From Clostridiales bacterium (GTDB taxonomy: Bacteria; Bacillota; Clostridia; Peptostreptococcales; Anaerovoracaceae), in NCBI GenBank assembly GCA_009778415.1, contig WRJV01000330.1:1-18004 (forward strand): 18,004 nt of DNA, given 5' to 3'. The position numbers and the translations under genes are program-made. Positions within the stretch are counted from its first letter, which is position 1. Each line of letters starts with the position of its first letter. The notes under the pieces were generated by a model. The model made no database searches and was not told where the DNA came from. It saw nothing but the letters and a program-made list of their open reading frames with translations. Shown piece by piece: positions 1 through 8,357 of the stretch.

Positions 1-713
1 CCTGCCGTTACAGGCTTTTCGTCCCTCGTGTACCCGACTATTATTTTCTTCAAGTTCTCTTTCAGATGGTCGATGTTCTTTGAGAGGCAAAGGATCGCCA
101 TTACTTCAGAAGCCACCGTTATGTCGTACCCGTCTTCGCGAGGAACGCCGTTTGTGCGGCCGCCCAGCCCGTCCACCACGAACCTAAGCTGCCTGTCGTT
201 CATGTCTACGCAGCGTTTCCACGTGATTTTTCGCGCGTCGACGTTAAGGGCGTTCCCTTGGTAGATGTGGTTGTCAAGCATCGCGGCAAGCAGGTTGTTT
301 GCTGCCCCGATTGCGTGGAAGTCGCCTGTGAAATGCAGGTTTATGTCTTCCATCGGCACGACTTGGGCATACCCCCCTCCGGCTGCGCCGCCTTTAATGC
401 CAAAGACCGGCCCAAGCGAAGGCTCCCTCAGCGCCAATATGACTTTTTTGCCAAGCCTGTGCAATGCGTCTGCCAGCCCGACGCTGGTCGTCGTCTTGCC
501 TTCCCCGGCTGGGGTCGGCGTTATAGCCGTCACGAGAATCAGCTTGCCGTCGGGCTTGTCCTTCATCTCGTCCAAAAGGCCATAGTCCACTTTTGCCTTG
601 TACTTGCCGTAGTGCTCCAGCTTGTCCGCTGTAAGGCCTATCTGCTCCGCAATGCTCTCGATAGGTTCCATCTGTGTGCCTTGCGCAATCTCGATGTCGC
701 TTTTGTAACCCAT
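1..713 (-). CDS. fhs: Formate-tetrahydrofolate ligase, N-terminal part (cut by window edge)
   Basis: Reading the minus strand from ATG at 713 gives an open frame of 237 codons running off the left edge. It starts MGYKSDIEIAQ and carries the nucleotide-binding loop TPAGEGKTTT near residues 67-76, followed by typical Fhs segments (REPSLGPVFGIKGGAAGGGY, then NLHFTGDFHAI). Fhs proteins are usually about 550-560 residues, so somewhat under half is present. The enzyme makes 10-formyl-THF from formate, THF and ATP in the cytoplasm, the entry step of the methyl branch of the Wood-Ljungdahl pathway; it can also run backwards or feed one-carbon biosynthesis. A strong Shine-Dalgarno (AAGGAGGA, complement of 721-728) precedes the start. 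The gap to the upstream gene is 58 bases with no terminator hairpin visible, so it may be the distal gene of the metF/Hdr operon. Identity is secure; the 3' end is not visible. Confidence 0.97.
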   Translation of the reverse strand, partial: MGYKSDIEIAQGTQMEPIESIAEQIGLTADKLEHYGKYKAKVDYGLLDEMKDKPDGKLILVTAITPTPAGEGKTTTSVGLADALHRLGKKVILALREPSLGPVFGIKGGAAGGGYAQVVPMEDINLHFTGDFHAIGAANNLLAAMLDNHIYQGNALNVDARKITWKRCVDMNDRQLRFVVDGLGGRTNGVPREDGYDITVASEVMAILCLSKNIDHLKENLKKIIVGYTRDEKPVTA

Positions 714-771
714 TAACGAATCCTCCTTAATATTTTGATGTATTGTTAACAACAAACGTTTATAACCAAGA

Positions 772-1608
772 TCAATATTCAGCCGGCATTTTAGCCAGCT
801 CCGCCATGCAGAACACGGGGCCGTCGATGCACACGTACTGCTTTCCGATGTTGCATTTTCCACATTTTCCCACGCCGCATGTCATCCTCATTTCCAATGT
901 CGTGTACAGCCTCTCTATCGAAAGGCCCATTTCGGTCAAGCTCGACTGCACCGCTTTTATCATAATGGGCGGTCCGCAGAGTATGGCGTGCATGTTGCTG
1001 AAATCAAGTTCCATGCCTTTGACCAGATTGTGCGGGAATCCGACTTTTTCATTCCATCCCGGCTCGGGGTTGTCGATGGCCAGGTCGATGGCAGTGTCCT
1101 TGGCGCCTCTCCATTCCCCGTATTCGTAGGCGAAAATGTGGTCCATGCTGGTCCTTGCCGCCAGCAGCATTTGGATTTTCCCGTATTTTGCCCTGTTTTG
1201 CCCGTCTAAGGCATGCAGGATGAACGGCCGGAGCGGCGCAAGGCCAAGGCCGCCTGCTACGAAGAACAGGTCGCTTCCTTCCATCGCTTCGAGGGGGAAC
1301 GTGTTTCCGAAAGGCCCCCTGACCCAAACGAAGTCGCCAACGCGCAGCGAGTGTATCATATCGGTGACTTTGCCGGTCCTCTTGACGGTTATTTCGAAAT
1401 ATCCCTTTTCAAGGGGCGAGGAAGCGAACCCAAAGGGGCACTCCCCGATGCCCGGTACGGAGAATTCCACGAACTGGCCGGGCTGAAAAATCATCGGTGC
1501 TCCGTCCGCAGCCCTCAATTTGAACGTTTTGACGTCAAGCTCCACAGAAAACGTCTCCTGCACTATGTCAATTATCTCGGTTTTTACCGGCAGGTAGGGA
1601 TTGTTCAC
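772..1608 (-). CDS. FAD/NAD(P)H-dependent oxidoreductase subunit with [2Fe-2S] site (FlxA / hydrogenase-gamma / PyrK-like)
   Basis: 278-residue protein of the ferredoxin-NADP reductase superfamily. The N-terminal FAD-binding barrel has PGQFVEFSV at residues 43-51 and FASSP at 61-65. The nucleotide-binding half has GGLGLAPLRP at 119-128 and CGPPIM at 211-216, typical of NAD(P)H sites. The C-terminal cysteines C244, C249, C252 and C260 (MTCGVGKCGKC) are the PyrK/sulfhydrogenase-gamma type [2Fe-2S] ligands. In Flx-Hdr systems this subunit oxidises NAD(P)H and hands electrons to Fe-S partners. It starts at GTG, whose GTGA overlaps the TGA of the upstream gene (1605-1607), with GGAGGTG just ahead, so translation is probably coupled. 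I infer it is the pyridine-nucleotide entry point of the metF complex. NADH versus NADPH cannot be told from these motifs. Confidence 0.9.
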   Translation of the reverse strand: MNNPYLPVKTEIIDIVQETFSVELDVKTFKLRAADGAPMIFQPGQFVEFSVPGIGECPFGFASSPLEKGYFEITVKRTGKVTDMIHSLRVGDFVWVRGPFGNTFPLEAMEGSDLFFVAGGLGLAPLRPFILHALDGQNRAKYGKIQMLLAARTSMDHIFAYEYGEWRGAKDTAIDLAIDNPEPGWNEKVGFPHNLVKGMELDFSNMHAILCGPPIMIKAVQSSLTEMGLSIERLYTTLEMRMTCGVGKCGKCNIGKQYVCIDGPVFCMAELAKMPAEY

Positions 1609-2609
1609 GGCAGCACCTCCATAATGCTCTCAACTATTTTTTTGATGTTCATGCCAGCAGGGCAGCTCCTGATGCACCTGCCACAGCCGGTGCATGCGGT
1701 GTACCCGAAAATTTTGTTTATGTACAGGTACTTGTGCAGGACCCGCTGGCGGAACCTTTCTTTGACAGAGGCCCTCGGGTTGTGGCCGGAGGCGTGAAGG
1801 GTGAACTGGGGGTACATGCAGCTGTCCCAGCACCGGTAACGTTTCGTCTCGCTGAAGGTTGAAACGTCCTTAAAATCAAAGCAGTGGCACGAGGGGCATA
1901 TGAACGTACACATGCCGCAGCCTTGGCAAATTTCAGTTGCCTTATCCCAATCGATGATGTCAAAAAGCTCCCTGTCTTCGATGCTTTTGTCTAGCTCCAG
2001 CTTCTTCATGCCCGTGCCTTGCGCCTTTGCGGTTCTCTTGGCCGCTTCTATGCCTTTCGTTTCATTAAATTCGGAAAGCAGCTCCCTCCCTTTGCCTGAA
2101 AGGTGTGTAACCGTGTAACCGGTGCCGCCTTCGTCTCTGCGCAGCATGATGTCGCTGAAATCGGAAAACTCCTTGTCAAATCCCCTTTCCGTGCAGAAAC
2201 AGCCGGGCTTTTCGCTTGCGCAGCCCACCGCTATCAAAACGCTGTTTTCAAACCGCCTTTCAAAGAACGGGTCTTGGAATTTACCTGTCATGAGCACTGC
2301 GTGAAGCACTCGCAAGGCTTCGGCGTCGCAAGGCTTTGCGCCGAACACGACCGTTTTTTTATCGTAGGCGCTTTCTAAAACGCCCCCTTCCGAAAACGTC
2401 ATCAGGTTTTCTGCCTGCGGCATGAAAGCCTCTTTTGGGGATTTGTATGAGATGTCGTCGCTTATGGCTATCTTTTCGGCATCGGTAATTTCCGCGAAGT
2501 CCAAAACCTTGCCGTTCAAGACAGGCGCATACAGCAATACGTCTTCTGCCGCCGCAAGCTCTTTTAGGATTTTGTTTAGGGTTTCCTTAGAAACAAAGCT
2601 GTTATTCAT
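1605..2609 (-). CDS. Two-cluster [4Fe-4S] protein, AsrA / hydrogenase-beta / FlxB-like
   Basis: 334 residues. The N-terminal half resembles the sulfite reductase A / sulfhydrogenase beta family, including VVFGAKPCDAEAL around residues 87-99 and a cysteine patch GCASEKPGCFC at 129-139. The C-terminal half holds two [4Fe-4S] motifs, CQGCGMCTFICP (228-239) followed by CHC, and CTGCGRCIRSCP (306-317). WDSCMYPQFTLHASGHNPR between them is a family hallmark. The likely role is to carry electrons between the FlxA-like NAD(P)H subunit encoded next and the Hdr core. ATG at 2609 is chosen because GGGGGGTGA, the end of the upstream gene, lies at Shine-Dalgarno distance; GTG at 2618 would add three residues. 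It overlaps the upstream gene by 8 bases and the downstream GTG by 4. No transmembrane segment is seen. Partner assignment is inferred from gene order. Confidence 0.86.
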   Translation of the reverse strand: MNNSFVSKETLNKILKELAAAEDVLLYAPVLNGKVLDFAEITDAEKIAISDDISYKSPKEAFMPQAENLMTFSEGGVLESAYDKKTVVFGAKPCDAEALRVLHAVLMTGKFQDPFFERRFENSVLIAVGCASEKPGCFCTERGFDKEFSDFSDIMLRRDEGGTGYTVTHLSGKGRELLSEFNETKGIEAAKRTAKAQGTGMKKLELDKSIEDRELFDIIDWDKATEICQGCGMCTFICPSCHCFDFKDVSTFSETKRYRCWDSCMYPQFTLHASGHNPRASVKERFRQRVLHKYLYINKIFGYTACTGCGRCIRSCPAGMNIKKIVESIMEVLP

Positions 2610-3459
2610 GTTTTTCACCCCCCAAAAAACCTATTTCCCGGTCGCCTGGGTCATATGCCGCCATTACGGGCTCTGTTTCAGTGTCAAACCCCGCCCGGAA
2701 GCCGTACACGTCTTCAATGAACTTTGTGGCCTCCTTTATAATGTACCGCACGTCCACTCCGGAAGCGCACACCCTTTCGCACGCGCCGCATTCCACGCAC
2801 CTGCCCGCCAGATGCGATGCCCTCCCCAGATGGTACATCATCTTTGCGCCTTGCCCTGGCTCTGCCGGCTGCCAGTTCGGCACGCCCCTGTCCATGAAGC
2901 ACACCGGGCAGTAGCAGCCGCAGCAGGCCTGCCTGCACGAATAGCACAGGATGCATTTGCTGATCTCCGTTTGGAACTTGGCAAAATCCCCGGGCATGCT
3001 GCTCGGTTCTTCTTTTTTGGCGCTTTCTCCGTCTGTTATGTCAGGGTTTTCTACTTTTACGTCGTAAACCGGCGGCTTTTTTACGCTGCACTCTGCGCAC
3101 CAAGGGAGCTTTTCGCCGTCTGCGCCTACCATGCCATCGCAGTCCACGCCTATGATGTATACGTTCTCCCGATTGAGCTGGTTTTCTGCAATGTAGTTGA
3201 CGATTCCGCGCACGTCGCAGGGCTTTGCCACGACTCCGGTTTTTCTGTCCCTCTTTTCATAAGCGTACGTGCAGAGGTTTACTACACACCGTTGGTCCCA
3301 GCAAAGAGCCTTTGCCCCCTCGGGGGTTCCGAACATGTATGGGATGCGCGCGCCGTCAATGCCGCCTTCTGCATAGCCGATTACCGTTTCAACCAAGCCT
3401 TTTTCAAGCAAATCTTTGCATATTTCCTTTATTTTTTCCCTCTGGGCATCAAAACTCAT
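2602..3459 (-). CDS. [4Fe-4S] protein with FrhB/FdhB-type features (FlxC-like electron-transfer subunit)
   Basis: 285 residues, rich in cysteine. AKPCDVRGI at 78-86 is the motif shared by F420-reducing hydrogenase beta and related flavin/Fe-S subunits. A first cluster region CILCYSCRQACCGCYCPVC spans 169-187, unusually cysteine-dense, and a second, CVECGACERVC, spans 221-231. The first motif ends in CCGCYCPVC rather than the usual CP, so it may hold more than one cofactor or a non-standard cluster. ATG at 3459 is preferred over the longer frame reaching 3528: AGAGGTAG sits ahead of it, the upstream gene ends only 16 bases away at 3476, and the extra N-terminus reads as antisense-like sequence. 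It lies between the HdrA fusion and the AsrA-like gene, so an electron relay in that complex is likely. F420 itself is not implied. Confidence 0.82.
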   Translation of the reverse strand: MSFDAQREKIKEICKDLLEKGLVETVIGYAEGGIDGARIPYMFGTPEGAKALCWDQRCVVNLCTYAYEKRDRKTGVVAKPCDVRGIVNYIAENQLNRENVYIIGVDCDGMVGADGEKLPWCAECSVKKPPVYDVKVENPDITDGESAKKEEPSSMPGDFAKFQTEISKCILCYSCRQACCGCYCPVCFMDRGVPNWQPAEPGQGAKMMYHLGRASHLAGRCVECGACERVCASGVDVRYIIKEATKFIEDVYGFRAGFDTETEPVMAAYDPGDREIGFLGGEKHE

Positions 3460-3475
3460 ACCGCTACCTCTCTTC

Positions 3476-6400
3476 TCAGCTCTCGCCTGCAGGCGGGGAC
3501 AGCTGCCCGTCAGCGCGAACCTGGCCAAGCTTTCCCACTTTGTCAGTAACTTCCTTTACTACTTCGGCGAACCTGCCGCCTTCCGACGCAGACACCCATG
3601 TGAAATGCACTCTGTTCGGGTCAATCCCTGCCGTTTCAAGCAGTTTCTTTAGCACGGTGAACCTGCGCCTGGCGTACATGTTTCCTGTCAGGTAGTGGCA
3701 GTCGCCGGGGTGGCAGCCCGACACCATGACGCCGTCTGCGCCTTCAGCCAGCGCTTTGATGATGTATGCAGGGTTGATCCTGCCTGAGCAGGGGACCCTT
3801 ATCACCCTTATGTTGGGCGGGTACTGCATTCGCCCTGTCCCTGCTAGATCTGCGCCGGCGTAGCTGCACCAGTTGCAAAGGAACGCGATTATTTTGGGCT
3901 CCCACCCCTGTTTTGCTTCTACGTCGCCGCGAAGCAGGTATTCTATCTCGTTAATGACCTGCATGTCAGAGAACCCGCCTACGTCTATGGCTCCGCAGCG
4001 GCAGTTCGCAGCGCACGTCCCACAGCCCTTGCAGAGCACGTCGTTTAGCACGGCTTTCTTAGCCGCTTTCCCTCTTGCCTGGACTTCCTCCAACGTTATG
4101 GCTTTGTACGCGCAAACCCTCTCGCATTCGCCGCAGCCAACGCAAAGGTCCATGTCGATTGCCGCAATGGCCCCTTCTGCCTCAATGAAATCCTTTGATA
4201 TGACTGTTCCTGCCCTTGCGGCAGCGGCTTTGCCCTGCACTATTGATTCCCTTAAGTTTTTGGGGTTGTGGGCAAGGCCGCACAGGTATACGCCCTCCGT
4301 GGCGAAATCAACAGGGCGCAGCTTCACGTGGGCTTCGAGGAAAAACCCTTCCTGCGTCATCGGCACCTTGAGCATCTGGGCGATGGTTTTGTTTCCCTCC
4401 CTGTCCGGCTCTATTGCGCTGGCAAGCAGCAGCAAGTCTGCCCTGTACGCCACGTCCCTTGAAAGCAGCGGGTCTATTGCGCTGACCTGAACAAAACCCT
4501 CCTTTTGAGCCACCACAGGCTTTTCGTCGTCTTCAAACCGCACGAACTGCACGCCCTTTTGCCGCGCCCGCCTGTAGAATGTCTCCGAAAGGCCGTAGGA
4601 CCTAATTTCCCTGTATAACACCGTGACGTTGATGTCACTATTGTATTCTTTTATGGCTATTGCGTTTTTAATAGACTGGTTGCAGCAAACCCTGCTGCAA
4701 TAGGGGTTGTTTTCGTCACGCGAGCCTGCGCAGAGTATCATCACCACGTCTTTGACTCCCGAAAGGCAGCTGTCCCCGTTTTTGAGCCTTTCCTCGAACT
4801 TGAGCTGCGTCTCCACGTTTGGGCTCTTGCCGTAGAGGTAAGCATCCGGTTTCTTTTCGGAGGCGCCAACTGCAACGACTACAACACCGTGCTCAATCAT
4901 TGTTGTACACTCTGCCGGCGGGCTGCCTTCGGTGCTTACCCCGGCTGACCCCAAGGCCTCTATTCGGGTTGTAAAATTGCCCACAAAGCCGGTGATGTCC
5001 TTTATCTTTGAATTAAGGTGTACTGTGATGTTCGGGTCTTCCGCCGCGTCCCTAATGAAATCTGCGAGGTAATTGCCGACAGGCCGCCCGAACATGGTAG
5101 CGCTCAGGCTTTTGGCATTGCCGCCCAGCTCTCCCGTCTTTTCAACTATGTGAACGCTGTAGCCCATGCCCGATAGTTCAAGGGCAGAAGACAGGCCAGC
5201 CGCTCCGCCGCCTATCACAAGAGCCGCTTTGTTGACGTCAAGCTTTTTCTTTGAAAGCTGTTTTGCGTAAACGGCTTTCCCCACCGCCATCCTGACAAGC
5301 TCCTTGGCTTTGAACGTAGCGGCATTGGCATCTTCCATATGGACCCAGGAGCACTGGTCCCTGATGTTGGCCATCGTGAGCAGGTAGGGGTTCAGCCCTG
5401 CCTTTTGCAGGACGCCTTGAAACAGCGGCTCGTGTGTTCTGGGCGTACAGGAAGCCACCACTATCCGGTTCAGGCCGTATTCCTTTATCTTGTCGATTAT
5501 CACCGTCTGGAAATCCACCGAACAGGTGTAGAGCCCTTCCCCCGCAAACGTCACGAATGGCAAGGACTTCGCGTATTCGACGACTTCGCCCACCGAAAGG
5601 TACCCCCCGATGTTCACGCCGCAGCTGCATACGAACACTCCTGCTCTGATGGGTTCTTTTGACACGTCGCGCACCTGCGCCATTGGCTCTTCTGTAAAAA
5701 ACGCCGGGTAGCTCTTGAAAAGGTCCACCTCTGTTTTGCTTGCAGCTTTTGCAGCAGCCGCCGCAGCTGCACTGGCCTCTATTACGGTTTCGGGGATGTC
5801 TTTTGGCCCTGTTGCGGCACCGCACGCCATTATGCCTTCCCGGGACGACTCCGGGGCTGACATTTCGCCTGTCCAAATGAAACCGTACCTGTCGGTCTTG
5901 ACCTTTAGCCTGCTGCACAGCTTGATGTTTTCTTCCTTTGGCACTATGCCCACTGACAGCACTACCATGTCGTATTCCGACTTGTGTACGTTGCCGCCAG
6001 TGTCCGCATGCTTTAGCAGGATGTTCCCTGTCGCCTCGTCCCTGTCTGTTTCGGCTACCCTGCTTCGTATAAAATTAATCCCGTACTTGGCTTTGGCTGA
6101 ATCGACGTACTTGTCGAAATCCTTGCCGTAAGCCCTCATGTCCATGTAGTAGATGTCTACGCCTTCTGCTTCTGGCAAATGCTCTTTCGTTATTTCGGCT
6201 TCTTTCACTGCGTACATGCAGCAGACGGCCGAACAGTAATCGGCGCTGCACTGGTGGTCCCTTGAACCTACGCACTGGATGAACGCAAGCCTTTTGGGGG
6301 GCTTTCCGTCCGACGGCCTCTGCACGTGCCCGGCAAAGGGGCCTGACGCAGACAGTATCCTCTCGTATTCGAGGCTTGTCACGACGTCCGCGTACTTCGA

Positions 6401-7003
6401 ATAGCCCAATTCGGCAGGTATTTCCGAAGACACGTCGTAGCCCGGCGCAAGCACGACTGCGCTGACAGGTATTTCGAAAACCTCTTCTTCCTGGTCGTAG
6501 CAAACGGCTTTTGAGCGGCAGGCTTTTTCGCACAGCTTGCAGTGGCGGCAAGCAGAATTGTCAATTACCGCCTTGTTTGGGACAGCCTGAGCGTATGGCT
6601 TGTACACGGCTTTCCTTTTTCCTATCCCCATGTCGAATTCGCTTTTAACCGAGACGGGGCAGACGCTTGAGCAGTCGCCGCAGCCTGTGCATTTTTCTTC
6701 GTCGATGTAGCGCGGCCTTTTTCTCACCACCGCTGTAAAATTTGGCGCTTCCCCTCTTACTTCCTCAAGGTCGCTCAACGTAAAAGTCTTCACCAGCGGA
6801 TGGTTGTAGCAATCTGTTACCTTTGGTGCTAGTATGCAAGCCGAGCAGTCGTTGGTCGGAAAGGTCTTGTCAAGCTGAGCCATCCTGCCCCCGATGCTCG
6901 GGGAGCTTTCTAACAAGAACACCGGTATCCCCATCTCCGCAAGGTCGGCGGCCGCCTGTATGCCAGCAATCCCCCCGCCTACTACCATTACCGGTTTTTT
7001 CAT
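3476..7003 (-). CDS. hdrA: HdrA-HdrA-MvhD fusion: double flavoprotein heterodisulfide-reductase-A-like core
   Basis: 1175 residues, roughly twice a usual HdrA. Unit 1 (1-425): FAD motif GGGIAG (9-14), NDCSACILAPK (51-61), ferredoxin insert CTGCGDCSSVCP (105-116), second cysteine set CRHCKLCEKAC (152-162) and CVGSRD with C252, C257, C261, C262. After an Ala-rich linker (409-422), unit 2 starts with the HdrA N-terminal domain (FVCSCGVNIGG at 457-467, ASCTPRTHEP 517-526, ANIRDQCSWVH 545-555), then a second FAD motif GGGAAG (598-603) and CAGSRDENNPYCSRVCC (758-774). Two [4Fe-4S] motifs follow (C954-C964 and C991-C1001), then an MvhD domain with FLCNWCSYAGAD (1041-1052), PCSGRI (1071-1076) and GCHPGDCHY (1096-1104). 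HdrA carries the bifurcating flavin in characterised Hdr complexes and MvhD is the electron inlet. The ATG overlaps the hdrC stop (ATGA), with GAGGAGAG ahead. Two flavins in one chain is the notable point; which one bifurcates is unknown. Confidence 0.94.
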   Translation of the reverse strand: MKKPVMVVGGGIAGIQAAADLAEMGIPVFLLESSPSIGGRMAQLDKTFPTNDCSACILAPKVTDCYNHPLVKTFTLSDLEEVRGEAPNFTAVVRKRPRYIDEEKCTGCGDCSSVCPVSVKSEFDMGIGKRKAVYKPYAQAVPNKAVIDNSACRHCKLCEKACRSKAVCYDQEEEVFEIPVSAVVLAPGYDVSSEIPAELGYSKYADVVTSLEYERILSASGPFAGHVQRPSDGKPPKRLAFIQCVGSRDHQCSADYCSAVCCMYAVKEAEITKEHLPEAEGVDIYYMDMRAYGKDFDKYVDSAKAKYGINFIRSRVAETDRDEATGNILLKHADTGGNVHKSEYDMVVLSVGIVPKEENIKLCSRLKVKTDRYGFIWTGEMSAPESSREGIMACGAATGPKDIPETVIEASAAAAAAAKAASKTEVDLFKSYPAFFTEEPMAQVRDVSKEPIRAGVFVCSCGVNIGGYLSVGEVVEYAKSLPFVTFAGEGLYTCSVDFQTVIIDKIKEYGLNRIVVASCTPRTHEPLFQGVLQKAGLNPYLLTMANIRDQCSWVHMEDANAATFKAKELVRMAVGKAVYAKQLSKKKLDVNKAALVIGGGAAGLSSALELSGMGYSVHIVEKTGELGGNAKSLSATMFGRPVGNYLADFIRDAAEDPNITVHLNSKIKDITGFVGNFTTRIEALGSAGVSTEGSPPAECTTMIEHGVVVVAVGASEKKPDAYLYGKSPNVETQLKFEERLKNGDSCLSGVKDVVMILCAGSRDENNPYCSRVCCNQSIKNAIAIKEYNSDINVTVLYREIRSYGLSETFYRRARQKGVQFVRFEDDEKPVVAQKEGFVQVSAIDPLLSRDVAYRADLLLLASAIEPDREGNKTIAQMLKVPMTQEGFFLEAHVKLRPVDFATEGVYLCGLAHNPKNLRESIVQGKAAAARAGTVISKDFIEAEGAIAAIDMDLCVGCGECERVCAYKAITLEEVQARGKAAKKAVLNDVLCKGCGTCAANCRCGAIDVGGFSDMQVINEIEYLLRGDVEAKQGWEPKIIAFLCNWCSYAGADLAGTGRMQYPPNIRVIRVPCSGRINPAYIIKALAEGADGVMVSGCHPGDCHYLTGNMYARRRFTVLKKLLETAGIDPNRVHFTWVSASEGGRFAEVVKEVTDKVGKLGQVRADGQLSPPAGES

Positions 7004-7413
7004 TTGCTTCTCTCCTCGATCAATGCGTTTACTTTTTCAAGCCTCTGCACTCTGGCGTCGTAGTCGGCTTTTTCGACAGCGGCTGCAAAGCTTTCGTCAA
7101 ATATGGCCTCCTTTACCGCAATCTGGCGCAGTGCCCTTACCACATCCGCAAAGCGGACGTCTTGGGGGCAGTGGGAAACGCAGGTGTGGCACTGGTAGCA
7201 TTTCCAAATTTCGCTAGAATTTAAAAGCTCGTCCCTCATACCGAGCAGTATCTTGCGCATGATGTTCCTAGGGTTGTAGCCCGGCTCGATCTCGCTTATC
7301 GGGCACCCCGCTGTGCAGGTTCCGCACAGGAAGCAGTTCAGCACACGCTCGCCGCCCGGCTGCGAAGCCACCTCTTTTTTAAAACTCTGTTCAAAATTTT
7401 CAATCTGGCTCAT
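7000..7413 (-). CDS. hdrC: HdrC-like [4Fe-4S] subunit
   Basis: 137 residues, somewhat shorter than many HdrC proteins. Two canonical motifs are visible: CFLCGTCTAGCP (27-38) and CYQCHTCVSHCP (72-83). Between them is GYNPRNIMRKILLG, the conserved HdrC stretch. It is a soluble protein that normally wires HdrA to HdrB. Here no HdrB (no CCG-domain protein) is encoded anywhere in the window, so its partner may be MetFV or one of the other Fe-S subunits; this is inference. It lies 13 bases downstream of metF and overlaps the next gene by ATGA, which points to tight co-expression. The purine-rich sequence just before its ATG is an acceptable ribosome site. Confidence 0.92.
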   Translation of the reverse strand: MSQIENFEQSFKKEVASQPGGERVLNCFLCGTCTAGCPISEIEPGYNPRNIMRKILLGMRDELLNSSEIWKCYQCHTCVSHCPQDVRFADVVRALRQIAVKEAIFDESFAAAVEKADYDARVQRLEKVNALIEERSK

Positions 7414-7426
7414 TTTTCGCCTCTCC

Positions 7427-8353
7427 TTATTCTATGACTGGCCTCGGCAGGAATCCGGATTTTTCAACGAGAGTCGGCACTATGCTCTCCCACCCGATGG
7501 CCATTATGTGTATGCCGCTGACCCCTTCGACTTTGCGAAGCTGCGCAATCAGGTCCAGCGCTATGCTCACGCCCTCGCTGTCGTAGTTCCCCTGCCCTGC
7601 AGCCCTCATCCTCTCGACAAGCGCGTCGGGGACGAGCATGCCGGGCACGAGTTGGGTCATTTCTATCGATTTGAGCGACTTGTTGACCACGATGCCGGCT
7701 ATTATGTACGCTTGCTTGTGAAGGCCCAGGCTCCTGACTTTCTCCATCCATTCCTCAAACTTTGCAACGTCGTAAATGGCCTGCGTCTGGACGAACTGGG
7801 CGCCGGCCTTTATCTTTTTCCGAAGCCTGATCAGCTGGAGTTCCTCGGGGTCTGCAAAGGGGTTGACCGTGGCGCCGAGGAAGAACTCAGCAGGGAACTT
7901 GCATTTGCTGCCCCCCATGAATACCCCTTCCTCTTTCATCCTCTTCAAGGAGCCTAACAGCTGGATCGAGTCCACGTCGTACACGTTTTTCGACTGGGGA
8001 TGGTTCCCGAAACACTGGTGGTCCCCTGAAAGCACCAGCAGGTTTCTGAGGCCCAGCGCGTACGCCCCCAAAAGATCGCTCTGTATAGCTATCCTGTTCC
8101 TGTCCCTGCACGTCATCTGCACTACAGGCTCGACTCCGTTTACGCTCGCTAGGTACGAAGCTGCTATGCTGGACATCCTCACGACGGCTGTCTGGTTGTC
8201 AGTAACGTTTGCCGAGTCGATTATGCCTTTGAGCTCGCTTGCCTTCTTTATTACGAAGTTCGCGTCGGCGCTCATCGGAGGCCCTATTTCAGCTGACACC
8301 GAAAACGCGCCTGATTCAAGTATTTTCTGCAAATTGCCTTTATCGCCGGGCAT
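7427..8353 (-). CDS. metF: 5,10-Methylenetetrahydrofolate reductase
   Basis: 308 residues, normal for bacterial MetF, a TIM-barrel FAD enzyme that reduces methylene-THF to methyl-THF. SAEIGPP (20-26) places E22 where the catalytic glutamate of MetF lies (Glu28 in E. coli). TCRDRNR (81-87), LLVLSGDHQ (105-113) and GAQFVQTQAIYD fit the flavin and folate regions. It starts four bases after the metV stop, using GAGGTGAGG inside the metV end as Shine-Dalgarno. Adjacency to metV, hdrC and hdrA matches the MetFV-Hdr type of reductase known from Moorella, where electrons reach MetF through Fe-S partners, not directly from NAD(P)H. Physiological direction (acetogenesis or methyl oxidation) cannot be read from sequence. 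Confidence 0.96.
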   Translation of the reverse strand: MPGDKGNLQKILESGAFSVSAEIGPPMSADANFVIKKASELKGIIDSANVTDNQTAVVRMSSIAASYLASVNGVEPVVQMTCRDRNRIAIQSDLLGAYALGLRNLLVLSGDHQCFGNHPQSKNVYDVDSIQLLGSLKRMKEEGVFMGGSKCKFPAEFFLGATVNPFADPEELQLIRLRKKIKAGAQFVQTQAIYDVAKFEEWMEKVRSLGLHKQAYIIAGIVVNKSLKSIEMTQLVPGMLVPDALVERMRAAGQGNYDSEGVSIALDLIAQLRKVEGVSGIHIMAIGWESIVPTLVEKSGFLPRPVIE

Positions 8354-8357
8354 AACC

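Noticed and set aside
1213..1797. Plus-strand frame of 194 codons
   Set aside because: Antisense to the FlxA-like and AsrA-like genes, which have strong motif support.
2602..3528. Longer start (3528) for the FrhB-like gene
   Set aside because: It would overlap the HdrA fusion by about 50 bases with an Arg-rich N-terminus of no family likeness; ATG 3459 has a ribosome site.
2422..3549. Long plus-strand open frame of 375 codons
   Set aside because: It is antisense to two cysteine-motif proteins with good ribosome sites; its translation has no recognisable domain and the GC-rich codons of the real genes create it.
5238..5918. Long minus-strand frame of 226 codons inside the HdrA fusion
   Set aside because: Shifted frame of the HdrA gene, rich in Arg/Gly, without motifs. 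The HdrA frame is intact through this region.
3476..7003. Selenocysteine or in-frame TGA in Hdr/MvhD proteins, as in some archaea
   Set aside because: All expected positions are cysteine codons and no internal TGA interrupts the frames.
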